Positions 55,712-64,000 of a stretch of 64,000 bases of DNA are shown in pieces (the stretch's first letter is position 1; each line of letters opens with the position of its first letter). The position numbers were made by a program, and so were the translations under genes. The notes below the pieces were generated by a model that had not been told where the DNA came from, did no database searches, and worked only from the letters and a program-made list of their open reading frames with translations. Source of the DNA: Micromonospora purpureochromogenes (lineage in GTDB: Bacteria; Actinomycetota; Actinomycetes; Mycobacteriales; Micromonosporaceae); contig NZ_LT607410.1 in NCBI RefSeq assembly GCF_900091515.1, positions 3,906,001 to 3,970,000 on the forward strand. Reading direction: 5' to 3'.

Positions 55712-56600
55712 TCCGCACCGGCAGGTCGAGGGAGCGTTCCCCGTCGGCGTACGTGGTGATGCCCTCGGCGGCCAGCTCCACCGTGCGGGCCCGGTAGCTG
55801 CGCACCAGCGGGTGCGTCACGTGGGTGCCCTGGTAGATGCGCGGCTTGACCCGCATCAGGGTGCGCCGGTCGAACCGCCCGCCGACCACCACGTCCAGCA
55901 GCCCGTCGGTGGGGTCGGCGTCCGGGCAGATCCGCATCCCGCCGCCGTAGCTGGCGCCGTTGCCGACCGCCACCAGCACCGCGTCCAGCTCGTGCACGTC
56001 GCCGTCCAGGCGCAGCGTGTAGCGGCGCGGGCGCAGCCGGGCCAGCTCGATCAGGATCGCCAGGTTGTAGCGGCGGGGGCCGCGCGGCCAGCGCATCCGG
56101 TTGGCCCGCTCGTTGACGATCGCGTCGAAGCCGGCGGCGAGCACCGCCCCGTACCAGCGGTCGCCGCCGTCCGTCCCGGTCATCCGGGCCAGGTCGACCG
56201 GCCGGGTGCGCCCCTCGCGCAGCGCGGCGACGATCACCTCGACCGCGCCCAGCGGGTCGGCCGGGAAGCCGCTGTCGGCCGCGAAGTCGTTGCCGGTACC
56301 GGCCGGGACCGGGCCGAACGGCACCGCGGTACCGGCGACCGCCTGCAACGCCCGGTGGACGGTGCCGTCGCCACCGACGGCGATCAGCGCGCCCGCGCCG
56401 CCGGCGACCGCGGCGTGGCACGCCGCCTCCGCCTCGGCCGGGGTACCCGCGGTCAGCAGCTCGACCGGGCGGCCGGCGGTGGCCAGCCGCTCCAGCAGGG
56501 CGGGCAGCAGGTCACGGTGCCGGCCCCGGCCCGCGGTGGGGTTGGCGAGCACGGCCACGGGGCCGGTCGGAAAGTGATCGTCTGCGGTCACGGCGAGCAC
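55674..56600 (-). CDS. Diacylglycerol kinase-like lipid kinase
   Basis: 308 aa, GTG at 56600. DAGK catalytic domain: VAVLANPTAGRGRHRDLLPA, the GGDGTVHRAL nucleotide motif, VPAGTGNDFAADSGFP. VGNGASYGGGMRICPDADPT followed by DGLLDVVV completes the YegS/DagB family signature. It would phosphorylate diacylglycerol or a related lipid at the membrane. Single gene; start overlaps no neighbour. Confidence 0.9.
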   Translation of the reverse strand: MLAVTADDHFPTGPVAVLANPTAGRGRHRDLLPALLERLATAGRPVELLTAGTPAEAEAACHAAVAGGAGALIAVGGDGTVHRALQAVAGTAVPFGPVPAGTGNDFAADSGFPADPLGAVEVIVAALREGRTRPVDLARMTGTDGGDRWYGAVLAAGFDAIVNERANRMRWPRGPRRYNLAILIELARLRPRRYTLRLDGDVHELDAVLVAVGNGASYGGGMRICPDADPTDGLLDVVVGGRFDRRTLMRVKPRIYQGTHVTHPLVRSYRARTVELAAEGITTYADGERSLDLPVRITAVPAAVRLLR

Positions 56601-56659
56601 CGTACGGTACGGCGGACGCCGCCCACCAGGGGCGGCGTCGTCACCGTCGGTGGTGGCGC

Positions 56660-57703
56660 TCAGAAGGTGATGCGGACCTTCAGCGCGGTGCGCTCGTCCA
56701 TCGCCCGGTAGCCGTCGGGCACCCCGTCGAGGGTGACGGTCCGGTCGAAGACCGGCGACGGGTCGATGGTGCCGTCGAGCACGTCGGCGAGCAGCTCCGG
56801 GAGGTAGGCGCGGGCCGGGGCGACCCCGCCGCCCAGGGCGACGTTGCGGCCGAACATCTGGCCGATGTCCACGCCGGCGCTGCCCCCGTGCGGCACCCCG
56901 ACGTAGCCGACCGCGCCACCGTCGCGGGCGATCGAGATAGCCGTACGCATCGACTCCTCGGTGCCGACGGCCTCCAGCACGGCGTGCGCGCCCTGGCCCT
57001 TGGTGAGTTCCCGGACGGCGGCGACCGCCGCGTCGCCCCGCTCGGCGACCACGTCGGTGGCGCCGAACGCCCGGGCGATGTCGGTGCGGGCGGTGTGCCG
57101 GCCCAGCGCGATGATCTGCTCGGCACCGAGCCGCCGGGCGGCCAGCACCCCGCAGAGCCCCACCGCGCCGTCGCCGACGACCGCGACGGTGGCGCCGGGG
57201 CGGACCCGGGCGGCGAGCGCCGCGTGGTGGCCGGTGGACATCACGTCCGACAGTGCCAGCAGCGCGGTGAGCAGCCGCTCGTCGCCGGCGGCCTCGGCGG
57301 GGAGCTTCACCAGGGTGCCGTCGGCGTACGGGACGCGGACGGCCTCGCCCTGCCCCCCGTCCGAGCCCGGCTCGCCCCAGAACCCGCCGTGCGGGCAGGA
57401 GGTGTGCAGGCCCTCGCGGCAGAAGTCGCAGACCCCGTCGGACCAGACGAACGGGGCGACCACCAGGTCACCGACGCGCACCGAGGTCACCTCGGCGCCG
57501 GTGGCCTCCACCACGCCCAGGAACTCGTGACCGATGCGCTGCCCCGGCTGGCGGCTGGCCACCCCCCGGTACGCCCACAGGTCGCTGCCGCAGATGCAGG
57601 CGGTGACCACCCGGACGACCGCGTCGGTCCGGTGGCGAACGGCGGCGTCGGGGACCTCCTCGACGCGGATGTCGTTCGGGCCGTGGATCACGGTGGCGCG
57701 CAT
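56660..57703 (-). CDS. Zinc-dependent alcohol dehydrogenase (MDR family)
   Basis: 347 aa, ATG at 57703. Catalytic zinc ligands: Cys in TACICGSDLWAYRG, His-Glu in RIGHEFLGVV. Structural-zinc cysteines: CDFCREGLHTSC. The NAD(P) Rossmann loop is VAVVGDGAVGLCGVLAARRL. Similar to GroES-like dehydrogenases often annotated as IMP dehydrogenase-like or threonine dehydrogenase-like; the substrate is uncertain. Single gene. Confidence 0.9.
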   Translation of the reverse strand: MRATVIHGPNDIRVEEVPDAAVRHRTDAVVRVVTACICGSDLWAYRGVASRQPGQRIGHEFLGVVEATGAEVTSVRVGDLVVAPFVWSDGVCDFCREGLHTSCPHGGFWGEPGSDGGQGEAVRVPYADGTLVKLPAEAAGDERLLTALLALSDVMSTGHHAALAARVRPGATVAVVGDGAVGLCGVLAARRLGAEQIIALGRHTARTDIARAFGATDVVAERGDAAVAAVRELTKGQGAHAVLEAVGTEESMRTAISIARDGGAVGYVGVPHGGSAGVDIGQMFGRNVALGGGVAPARAYLPELLADVLDGTIDPSPVFDRTVTLDGVPDGYRAMDERTALKVRITF

Positions 57704-57971
57704 GTGACCGTCCTTCGGGGGATCGACAGTGATCGGGGCAGGCAGCCGCTCCGGGCGGGCGGCGACGAGCCCGGGACGACGGTAGACCGGCACCGGGGGC
57801 ACGGCCCAGACGGTGCGGGGCCGGGGTGGCGGGCCTCACCCCGTACCCCGCGCGGCGCCGGCGCGGTCGGCAGGCGCCCGGCGGGCGGAAAAGGGTGGGC
57901 GCCGGCGGAACGGCCTTCGATACGCTGCGGCCCGCCGCCGGGCGTCGGCGGCGTCACGGGGAGGAACGCCA

Positions 57972-58756
57972 GTGCCGAGTTTCGACATCCGCAGCGCCGA
58001 CCTGCGCGCGGTCAACTCGATGACCAAGTACCCGTCGATCCCGACGTACCACGCGCTCGACCCCGGGACGGCGGGCTGCGCGAGGAGGTCGTCGAGTTCA
58101 CCGGGCCGGTGACCCTGACCGAGAAGGTAGACGGCACGAACAGCCGGATCATCCTCACCCCGGACGGGCGGTACCTGATCGGCAGCCGCGAGGAACTGCT
58201 GCACGCCCGGGGCGACCTGATCGCCAACCCGGCGTTGGGCATCGTCGAGGCGCTGCGCGGGCTGGCCGAGCGGCTGTGCGCGGACGCCCCCGCCGACCGG
58301 TTCACCGTTTACTACCTGGAGGTGTACGGCGGCAAGGTGACCGGCGCGTCGAAGCACTACACCGACAGCCGCCGGGTCGGCCACCGGCTCTTCGACATCG
58401 CCGAGTTCGACGGGTACGCCGACCTGCTGGCCCGGTCGCCGGAACAGCTCGCCGGCTGGCGCGACGGCGGCGGCCAGCGCTGGCTCGACGAGCGGGAACT
58501 GCTCACCCGGGCCGAGGCGTACGGGCTGGCGACGGTTCCCCGACCGGCCACGGTGGACGCCGCCGAGCTGCCCCGCGACCTGGACAAGACGTACGCGTTC
58601 CTGACCGACCACCTGCCGCACACGCTGGTGGCGCTCGACGGCGTACCCGGCCGGTCGGAGGGTCTGGTGCTGCGCGACGCCGACCGGTCGGTGATCGCCA
58701 AGGCCCGCTTCCAGGACTACGAGCGGTCCCGCCGCCGCCGCTCCGGCGGCCGCTGA
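57972..58756 (+). CDS. RNA ligase family protein, interrupted by one frameshift
   Basis: GTG 57972 follows GGGAGGAA and opens VPSFDIRSADLRAVNSMTKY then PSIPTYHALDPG. At ~58066-58070 the frame shifts; restoring one G in CCCGGGAC continues DGGLREEVVEFTGPVTLTEK. The nucleotidyltransferase motif I EKVDGTNSRI carries the active-site Lys (K-x-DG), later motifs are YLEVYGGKVTGASKHY and SEGLVLRDADRSVIAKARF (motifs IV and V). About 261 aa in all. Rnl2-like ligases seal nicked RNA. As read, translation would stop soon after the shift, so it is either a new pseudogene or a base-call error in the G run. Confidence 0.85.
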
Positions 58757-58790
58757 CCCCACCCCCGGTGGTGGCCCGCCGCCCGCCTCG

Positions 58791-58848
58791 GTGATCAAGA
58801 AGTTTGCGTCAGGTCCGGGGCCGATTCCGACGCAAACTTCTTGATCAC
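58791..58848. repeat. 20-bp perfect inverted repeat
   Basis: GTGATCAAGAAGTTTGCGTC (58791-58810), 18-nt spacer, exact complement at 58829-58848. It is AT-richer than its surroundings. It lies after the RNA ligase gene and could act as terminator; it looks like a member of a dispersed repeat family. The remaining bases up to 58986 show no other feature. Confidence 0.9.
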
Positions 58849-58986
58849 TGCGGGGACGGCGGGTGCGCCGGAGGTGGGGAGGTGACGGATGGTGACTGTC
58901 TGATTGCTGATCGCGGTCTTCGGGGGCGGCTTCTAACGTGACCGCGGAGCGCGCGGCGACCCGACAGGCCGGGAGGCACGATCACC

Positions 58987-59532
58987 ATGAACCCGACCAG
59001 GCAGGTCTCGGGCGGCGGGACGGAGGAGGACCTCGTCCGGCTGGCGATCCGGGCGGTGGCCCCCGACGAGGAGCCGCTGATGGTGTTCCTGCAACCGGCG
59101 TACCGGCGTGACCCCGACCGCTGGCGCGACGACCCTCGTGACCTGGTGCGGGTGAGCGGCGGCGAGGCCGGCGGAGGCGGGTTCCACGAGAACGTCGAGC
59201 CGCTGCTGCCGTACGTCATGGTGCTGACCGGCGTCGCGCTCACCGCGCTGCGTGACGCGGCGCAGGGCCAGGCCACCGACGCGGTGCGCGGCGGCCTGCG
59301 CCGGCTCGGCCGGCGGTGGCGGGTCCGTCGCTCGGGCGCCGAGGCGCCGGCGCTGCCGGCGGTGCGGCTGCGCCCCGGGCAGGTGCTGCGCATCGAGGAG
59401 GCGGTCACCGCCGCCGCCCGCGACCCGCGCTGGGCGCTCACCGACGACCAGGTGGCGCTGCTGCGCGCCGCGGTGCGGGACGCGTTCGTCGCGCGGTTCG
59501 GGGTGGACGGCGGGAACGCCGACGGTGCGTGA
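58987..59532 (+). CDS. Hypothetical protein coupled to the M48 protease gene
   Basis: 181 aa, ATG at 58987 after GGGAGG. No family recognised. The N-terminal half (EDLVRLAIRAVAPDEEPLMV) is mixed alpha/beta; the middle has one possible membrane segment (LLPYVMVLTGVALTALRDA); the C-terminal half is Arg-rich and then helical (DQVALLRAAVRDAFVARFGV). The stop overlaps the start of the protease gene by 8 nt, so translational coupling and a shared role are likely. It could be an adaptor or cytoplasmic sensor for the membrane protease. Confidence 0.7.
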   Translation: MNPTRQVSGGGTEEDLVRLAIRAVAPDEEPLMVFLQPAYRRDPDRWRDDPRDLVRVSGGEAGGGGFHENVEPLLPYVMVLTGVALTALRDAAQGQATDAVRGGLRRLGRRWRVRRSGAEAPALPAVRLRPGQVLRIEEAVTAAARDPRWALTDDQVALLRAAVRDAFVARFGVDGGNADGA

Positions 59533-62252
59533 GGCGACGTCGTACCGCGCCGGCCACGCCGCGCTGACCCCGCCGCTGCCCTCGCCGGCCCTGGGCCGCT
59601 TCGTCGCCGTGGTGACCGCGGTCGTCGGGACGAGCATGTTCGGCTGGCAGACGGTGCTCATCGACGCCGCGCTCACCCGGGAACGGGCCGAGTGCGTCGG
59701 CGGGCTGCGCCGGTTTCCGCCGCCGGTCGACGTGCGCGCCGGCACGGTCAACGAGGAGTCGGCCGCAGCGGTGCAGCGGTGCCTCGGCACCCTGCACGCC
59801 GACGTGGTGCGTCAGATGCTCGTCGGGCTGGCGGTGCTGACGGCCGTGACGGCGGCGATCTACCTGGCCGCGCCGTGGTGCGAACGCCGGTGGCGCGACC
59901 TGCGCCGGCTGGACCGGGTGCCGGGCACCGAGGCGTTGCGGGCGGACCTGGCCGCCCTGGTCCGCGAGGTGGGGCTGCGTCGGCCGCCGACGTTCGTGGT
60001 GTCGAGGTCGGCACGGGTCAGCGGCAACACCTTCGGCACGGTCGGAGTCCGGTACGTCCGGCTCGACCTGGGGCTCGTGCACGCCCACCGGACGGCGCCC
60101 GGGGTGTTCCGGACGGTCGTCCTGCACGAACTCGCCCACCTGCGCAACGCGGACGTGGACCTGACCCGGCTGACGATCGCGTTGGCATGGGCCTTCCCGC
60201 TGGGTGTGCTTGCCCCCGTCGCGGTCAACTACGCCGGCGCCGTACCGGCCGCGCACCTGCTCGGCGACGCCTGGCGGTTGGCGGTGTTCGCGCTGGTGGT
60301 GCAGGTGTCGGCCTGGTCGGTGCTGCGGGCCCGGGAGTTCGCCGCCGACGCCCGGCTGACCGGGGTGGACGCGGCGACCGCCCGGGCGATGCTCGCGGCC
60401 GACCGCACCCGCGCCGGACGCTGGTCCCGCCTCGCCGCCGTGTTCCGGTTCCAGCCGCTGGCCGGGGCCCGCGCCGACGAGCTGGCCCGCCCGGCGCGCC
60501 GGGTCGCCGCCCGCCCGATCGAGGCGCTGGGGGCCGGCCTGGCGGCCGGGATCGCCGCACCGCCGCTGCTGGACCTGATGTCGCAACTGCCGCGCACCCT
60601 GGGCGGCCCCGATCCCCTCACCGGCGGCGCGTTCCTCGTCGGCCTGCTGCTCGGCGCGCCGCTGGCCCTGGTCACCACCGGCGCGCTGTGGCGGTCGGCG
60701 TGGTGGGCGCGGCACGGCGGCGGCACGGCGTCCCGGGGTGGCCTGTTCGGCGCGGCGCTCGCCGCCGGGCTGCTCGTCGGCCGCCGGCTGGCCTGGTCCG
60801 CCGGGTACGCCAGCGACCGGCCGGCCTGGTGGGTCGAGCTGACCTGGGCCGTGCTCGGGGTCGCCGGTGGCGTCCTGCTCGGCCGCTGGGTCGCCCTCGG
60901 CGCTCGCGCGCACCTGCGCCGGGTCGCGGTGGGCGACGCGACCCGCACCCGCCTGGCGTGGGCCGGCGCCGCCGTGGCCACGACCGTGCTGGCCGCCGCC
61001 TTCGTGGCGTCGTTCCTGATCCTGGACGCGTGGTCGGCGGACTCGGAGGTGAGCATGCCGCGGGTGCTCGCGGCGCGGGAGGGCCACCCCGACCATGTCA
61101 CCGCGCTCACCCTGCTGGACACCCTCGGCTGGTACGTCCGCGTGCTGGCCGACCAGGCGCCGTACCTGCTCGCGCTGCCGCTCGCCGCCGCGCTGTACCC
61201 GGTCCTGGCGAACCGGCACGCCACCCGGCGGGCGGTCCGGCTCGGCCTGGTCGCGGGGGTCGTCGGCGCGGCGGCGCTGCCGGCGGTGGCGACCGGCGTC
61301 GCGGTCGCGGTCCGGGACCCGGACCTCGGGCCGGCGGCGCTGCGGGGCCTGGTCGAGGGTCACACCCTGCTGCCCGTGACGCTGGTGGAGATGACCGTGG
61401 CGGTCGCGGCCGTGGCCGGCCGACGGCTGTCGGTCTGGCACGCCCTGCTCGCCGCCGGCACGGCGGGGCTGCTGTTGGCGCCGGTGCTGGTGGCCGTGAC
61501 GGCGGCGCTGCCCTGCCTCGGCACCGCCGCCGACCTCGACTGTGTCCGGCCTCCCGAGCAGGTTCTCGTCGTCCGGTCGGTCAGTCACGCCCTTCTCGTC
61601 GCACCGGTCTTCGCGGCGCTCGCCGCGGCGCTCGGTGCCGCGGTGACGGCGGCGCTCGCCGTGGCGGCGCGCGCCCGGCACCGGCGCTGGCTGCTGGCCG
61701 GGGCCGCCGTCGTGGTGCTGCTCGGCGCGTCCGGGGCGGTCGCCGGCGCGCACCGCGGGTCGGGGCGCGCGGCGGTGACCGGACAGGACGGCTGCCTGGT
61801 CGGGGTGTGGCGGCTCACCGCCGGCCGCTACCACGTCCCGGTCGCCGCCGACTCGCCGCTGGGCACGCTGGCCGGGCTGCGACAGGACGCGAGCGTGGAC
61901 CTGGTCAGCGGCCCGGAGACCGGCTTCGCCAGCGCGTACCGGGTGGACGGCACCGCGACGGACCTGTTCGACCTGACCGTGGCCGAGGGTTCCCTCAACG
62001 GGCACACCGTGCGCAACGTCCGGCGGGGCACGCAACCGGTGGACCGCCGGGGTGGGGCGGTACCGGCAGCGCGACGGGGTGACCGCGGGCGACGTGAACC
62101 TGCTGCGGGTCGACGGCCGGGAGCTGGACATCAGCTCGGTGATGGCGGACTCGGCGGGCTCGTACCGCTGCGCCGGCGACCGGCTGGTGATCCGGCTGGC
62201 GGCCGACGACGGGTCGTGGGGCGAGGAGACCTTCGTCCGCAGCCGCGCCTGA
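59525..62252 (+). CDS. Multi-pass M48 metalloprotease with a C-terminal extracytoplasmic domain (frameshifted near end)
   Basis: GTG at 59525. One N-terminal membrane helix, a second at ~105, then the HExxH zinc motif in FRTVVLHELAHLRNADVDLT at ~200, followed by RAREFAADARL, which supplies the third ligand (E-x-x-x-D). About ten more helices precede a C-terminal domain (CLVGVWRLTAGRYHVPVAAD) that looks lipocalin-like. The reading frame is broken at ~62045 (G-rich CGCCGGGGTGGGGCGG); in the +1 frame YRQRDGVTAGDVNLLRVDGR continues to a stop at 62252. About 908 aa if corrected. HtpX-like proteases remove damaged membrane proteins; the large membrane and outer domains here are not typical of HtpX. 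Confidence 0.8.
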
Positions 62253-62279
62253 CAGGCCGACGCATCGCGGCATTTACAT

Positions 62280-62292
62280 TTAACAAAGTTAA
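62280..62292. promoter_or_regulatory. AT-rich palindrome before the chitinase gene
   Basis: TTAAC-AAA-GTTAA, inside the AT-rich stretch CATTTACATTTAACAAAGTT, 37 bp before the chitinase start. Possible operator or promoter element of the chitinase. Confidence 0.55.
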
Positions 62293-62328
62293 CTGATAGC
62301 CTCCCGCGCATCGACGAGGAGGTATGTC

Positions 62329-63672
62329 ATGCGACTCCGACCCGCACTCACCGCCCTGGCCGCCGGCGTGGCGCTGGCCACAGTCGCCGCCGCCCTGCCG
62401 ACGACGCAGGGGCTCGCCGCGGCCATCACCGACGTCGCGGCCCTCGCCTGCACCGCGCCCGCCTGGGCCGAGGGCACCACCTACCCGGCGGGCAGCCAGG
62501 TCAGCTACGCGGGCCGGCGCTACGAGGCCCTGATGACCCACACGCCACCGCCGGGCGCCGGCTGGAACCCGGCCGCCACGCCGTCGCTGTGGCGGGACCT
62601 CGGCGCCTGCGACGGCGGCGGCACGCCCGCACCCACGCCGTCGCCCACCCGCACCTCGTCGCCCACCCCGACCCCGACGCCGACCGCGACGCCAACCACC
62701 CCGCCGCCCGGCACGCCGACCTGCGCGGTCAAGCCCCGACCGGCGGGCAAGGTGCTGCAGGGCTACTGGGAGAACTGGGACGGCGCCGCCAACGGCGTCC
62801 ACCCGCCGCTGGGCTGGATCCCGATCACCGACCCGCGGATCACCGGACACGGCTACAACGTGGTCAACGCCGCCTTCCCGGTGATCCGCGCCGACGGCAC
62901 CGTGCTCTGGGAGGACGGCATGGACGCCACCGTCAAGGTGCCCACCCCCGCCGAGATGTGCCAGGCGAAGGCGGCCGGCCTGACCATCCTGCTCTCGATC
63001 GGCGGCGCCACCGCCGGCATCGACCTCAGCTCGACGGCGGTCGCCGACCGGTTCGTCGCCACGGTGGTGCCGATCCTGAAAAAGTACAACTTCGACGGCA
63101 TCGACATCGACATCGAGACCGGCCTGACCGGCAGCGGCGACATCAACCGGCTCTCCCCCTCCCAGGCGAACCTGATCCGGATCATCGACGGGGTGCTGGC
63201 CCAGATGCCGGCCGGCTTCGGCCTCACCATGGCCCCGGAGACCGCGTACGTCACCGGCGGCAGCGTCACCTACGGCTCCATCTGGGGCGCGTACCTGCCG
63301 ATCGTGAAGCGGTACGCCGACAACGGCCGGCTCTGGTGGCTGAACATGCAGTACTACAACGGCAGCATGTACGGCTGCTCCGGCGACTCCTACCCGGCGG
63401 GCACGGTGCAGGGCTTCACCGCGCAGACCGACTGCCTCCACACCGGACTGGTCGTCCAGGGCACCACCATCCGCGTCCCGTACGACAAGCAGGTCCCCGG
63501 CCTACCGGCGCAGCCCGGTGCCGGCGGCGGACACCTGCCGCCGTCGTCGGTGGCGCAGGCGTGGAACGCCTACCGGGGCGGGCTGAAGGGGCTGATGACC
63601 TGGTCGCTGAACTGGGACGGCGCCAAGGGCTGGACCTTCGGCGACAACGTCCGGTCCCTGCAGGGCCGCTGA
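62329..63672 (+). CDS. Secreted GH18 chitinase with CBM5/12 domain
   Basis: 447 aa, ATG at 62329 after GAGGAGG. A signal peptide (MRLRPALTALAAGVALATVA) is cut near LAAA. Residues 44-95 are a chitin-binding CBM5/12 (PAWAEGTTYPAGSQVSYAGR, SLWRDLG). A Thr/Pro linker (TPSPTRTSSPTPTPTPTAT) leads to the GH18 barrel from ~142 (KVLQGYWENWDG). FDGIDIDIETG contains the D-x-x-D-x-D-x-E catalytic motif with proton-donor Glu. It hydrolyses chitin outside the cell; close to ChiD/ChiC-type single-barrel enzymes. Confidence 0.95.
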   Translation: MRLRPALTALAAGVALATVAAALPTTQGLAAAITDVAALACTAPAWAEGTTYPAGSQVSYAGRRYEALMTHTPPPGAGWNPAATPSLWRDLGACDGGGTPAPTPSPTRTSSPTPTPTPTATPTTPPPGTPTCAVKPRPAGKVLQGYWENWDGAANGVHPPLGWIPITDPRITGHGYNVVNAAFPVIRADGTVLWEDGMDATVKVPTPAEMCQAKAAGLTILLSIGGATAGIDLSSTAVADRFVATVVPILKKYNFDGIDIDIETGLTGSGDINRLSPSQANLIRIIDGVLAQMPAGFGLTMAPETAYVTGGSVTYGSIWGAYLPIVKRYADNGRLWWLNMQYYNGSMYGCSGDSYPAGTVQGFTAQTDCLHTGLVVQGTTIRVPYDKQVPGLPAQPGAGGGHLPPSSVAQAWNAYRGGLKGLMTWSLNWDGAKGWTFGDNVRSLQGR

Positions 63673-63683
63673 GATCCGCTCCC

Positions 63684-63717
63684 CCGGCCCCGCCCCCGCT
63701 CACCGGGGCGGGGCCGG
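63684..63717 (+). terminator. Chitinase terminator
   Basis: CCGGCCCCGCCCC (63684-63696) pairs over 13 bp with 63705-63717, starting 12 nt after the stop. Confidence 0.85.
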
Positions 63718-63815
63718 CTCGCGCCCGCACCCGGCGGTCGGGCGGCCGGACCCGCGCCGGACACTTCGACGCATCGACATGTTGCGACGACGTTGCGGAC
63801 GCCTCTAGGCTGTCA

Positions 63816-63829
63816 TGGGAGCGCTCCCG
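63816..63829. promoter_or_regulatory. CebR-type operator
   Basis: TGGGAGCGCTCCCG differs by one base from the perfect 14-bp palindrome TGGGAGCGCTCCCA, the known binding site of the LacI-family cellobiose repressor CebR in Streptomyces. It lies 139 bp before the last start codon, just after a possible promoter (TTGCGG ... TAGGCT). Confidence 0.8.
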
Positions 63830-63967
63830 AGCCTCGTCCGGGCATCGAGGCGACACCGGGCACCGCCCGGACGGGTGGGTGATGTGTGGGCACCACATCC
63901 ATCCGGTCCACGGCCGGCCCGGGCACACCACCTCGCACCCGACCCCCGCACAGATTGAGACGGTCCC

Positions 63968-64000
63968 ATGCAGAAGATCCCCCGCCCGACGCGGCGGCAC
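63968..64000 (+). CDS. Start of a gene, probably a secreted glycoside hydrolase (partial)
   Basis: Only eleven codons are inside the window: MQKIPRPTRRH, a short basic run typical of the n-region of a signal peptide (possibly twin-arginine, RR). A CebR box lies upstream. A cellulase, beta-glucanase or lytic polysaccharide monooxygenase is the likeliest product; identity is inference from the operator alone. Confidence 0.5.
   Translation, partial: MQKIPRPTRRH

Noticed and set aside
59438..62311. Open frame of ~950 codons antisense to the M48 protease
   Set aside because: Low-complexity Arg/Gln/Gly content; the plus strand has the HExxH motif and membrane helices.
63416..64000. Minus-strand open frame at the right edge
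   Set aside because: It runs antisense through the chitinase end, its terminator and the CebR box, with no recognisable domain.

Overview
The window is very GC-rich, uses many GTG starts and is full of 4-base stop/start overlaps. Together with RbpA, mycothiol-dependent isomerase-like proteins, a Ppm1/Lnt lipoprotein-mannosylation pair, a CebR-type operator and secreted chitinase, this points to a filamentous actinomycete, most likely Micromonosporaceae (Micromonospora-like). That assignment is inference from gene content and style; no search was run.

Region 1 (1-7.5 kb) is a rearranged, decaying accessory zone. It holds three copies plus one C-terminal scrap of a mycothiol-dependent maleylpyruvate isomerase-like gene in mixed orientations, a 5'-truncated IS256-type transposase, and remnants of a PPOX flavoprotein, a P-loop kinase with two frameshifts, an endonuclease VII and an MFS exporter. 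A DUF1062 gene reads through its own terminator. An AT-richer patch sits at 7105-7215.

Region 2 (7.5-24.7 kb) is mostly intact core-like genes: DUF1992, DUF1232, TauE/SafE, GNAT and LysE; a TetR-controlled module (flavin monooxygenase, SDR and NUDIX on one strand, a GPH-type transporter on the other) with the same 19-bp operator in front of both transcription units; a coiled-coil protein; a molybdopterin oxidoreductase; a POT peptide transporter; rbpA behind a SigR-type promoter; FxsA; Ppm1-Lnt; an alpha/beta hydrolase.

Region 3 (25.1-33.5 kb) is a B12/PLP/radical-SAM lysine-catabolism cluster. kamA is divergent from kdd - amidohydrolase - kamD - kamE - kal - mutL-like reactivase. All canonical steps from lysine to crotonyl-CoA are present except Kce (the acetyl-CoA-dependent cleavage enzyme); an amidohydrolase occupies the operon instead.

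Region 4 (33.5-49.9 kb) holds two LtrA-family proteins, YnfA, CsbD, a histidine phosphatase, an Lrp/AsnC regulator, an M24 peptidase - acyl-CoA dehydrogenase - DUF433 operon, a soluble hybrid histidine kinase with seven 92-residue HAMP-type repeats, an HxlR regulator fused to a peroxiredoxin-like domain and divergent from an MFS exporter, a DUF4037 protein, and a 5'-3' exonuclease.

Region 5 (49.9-64 kb) holds a HelY-like helicase, HAD hydrolase, TetR regulator, REP-like repeats, EamA exporter, diacylglycerol kinase-like enzyme, alcohol dehydrogenase, an RNA ligase gene with one frameshift, a 20-bp perfect inverted repeat, a two-gene M48 protease unit (frameshifted near its end), a GH18 chitinase, and at the right edge a CebR-type box in front of the first 11 codons of another, probably secreted, protein.
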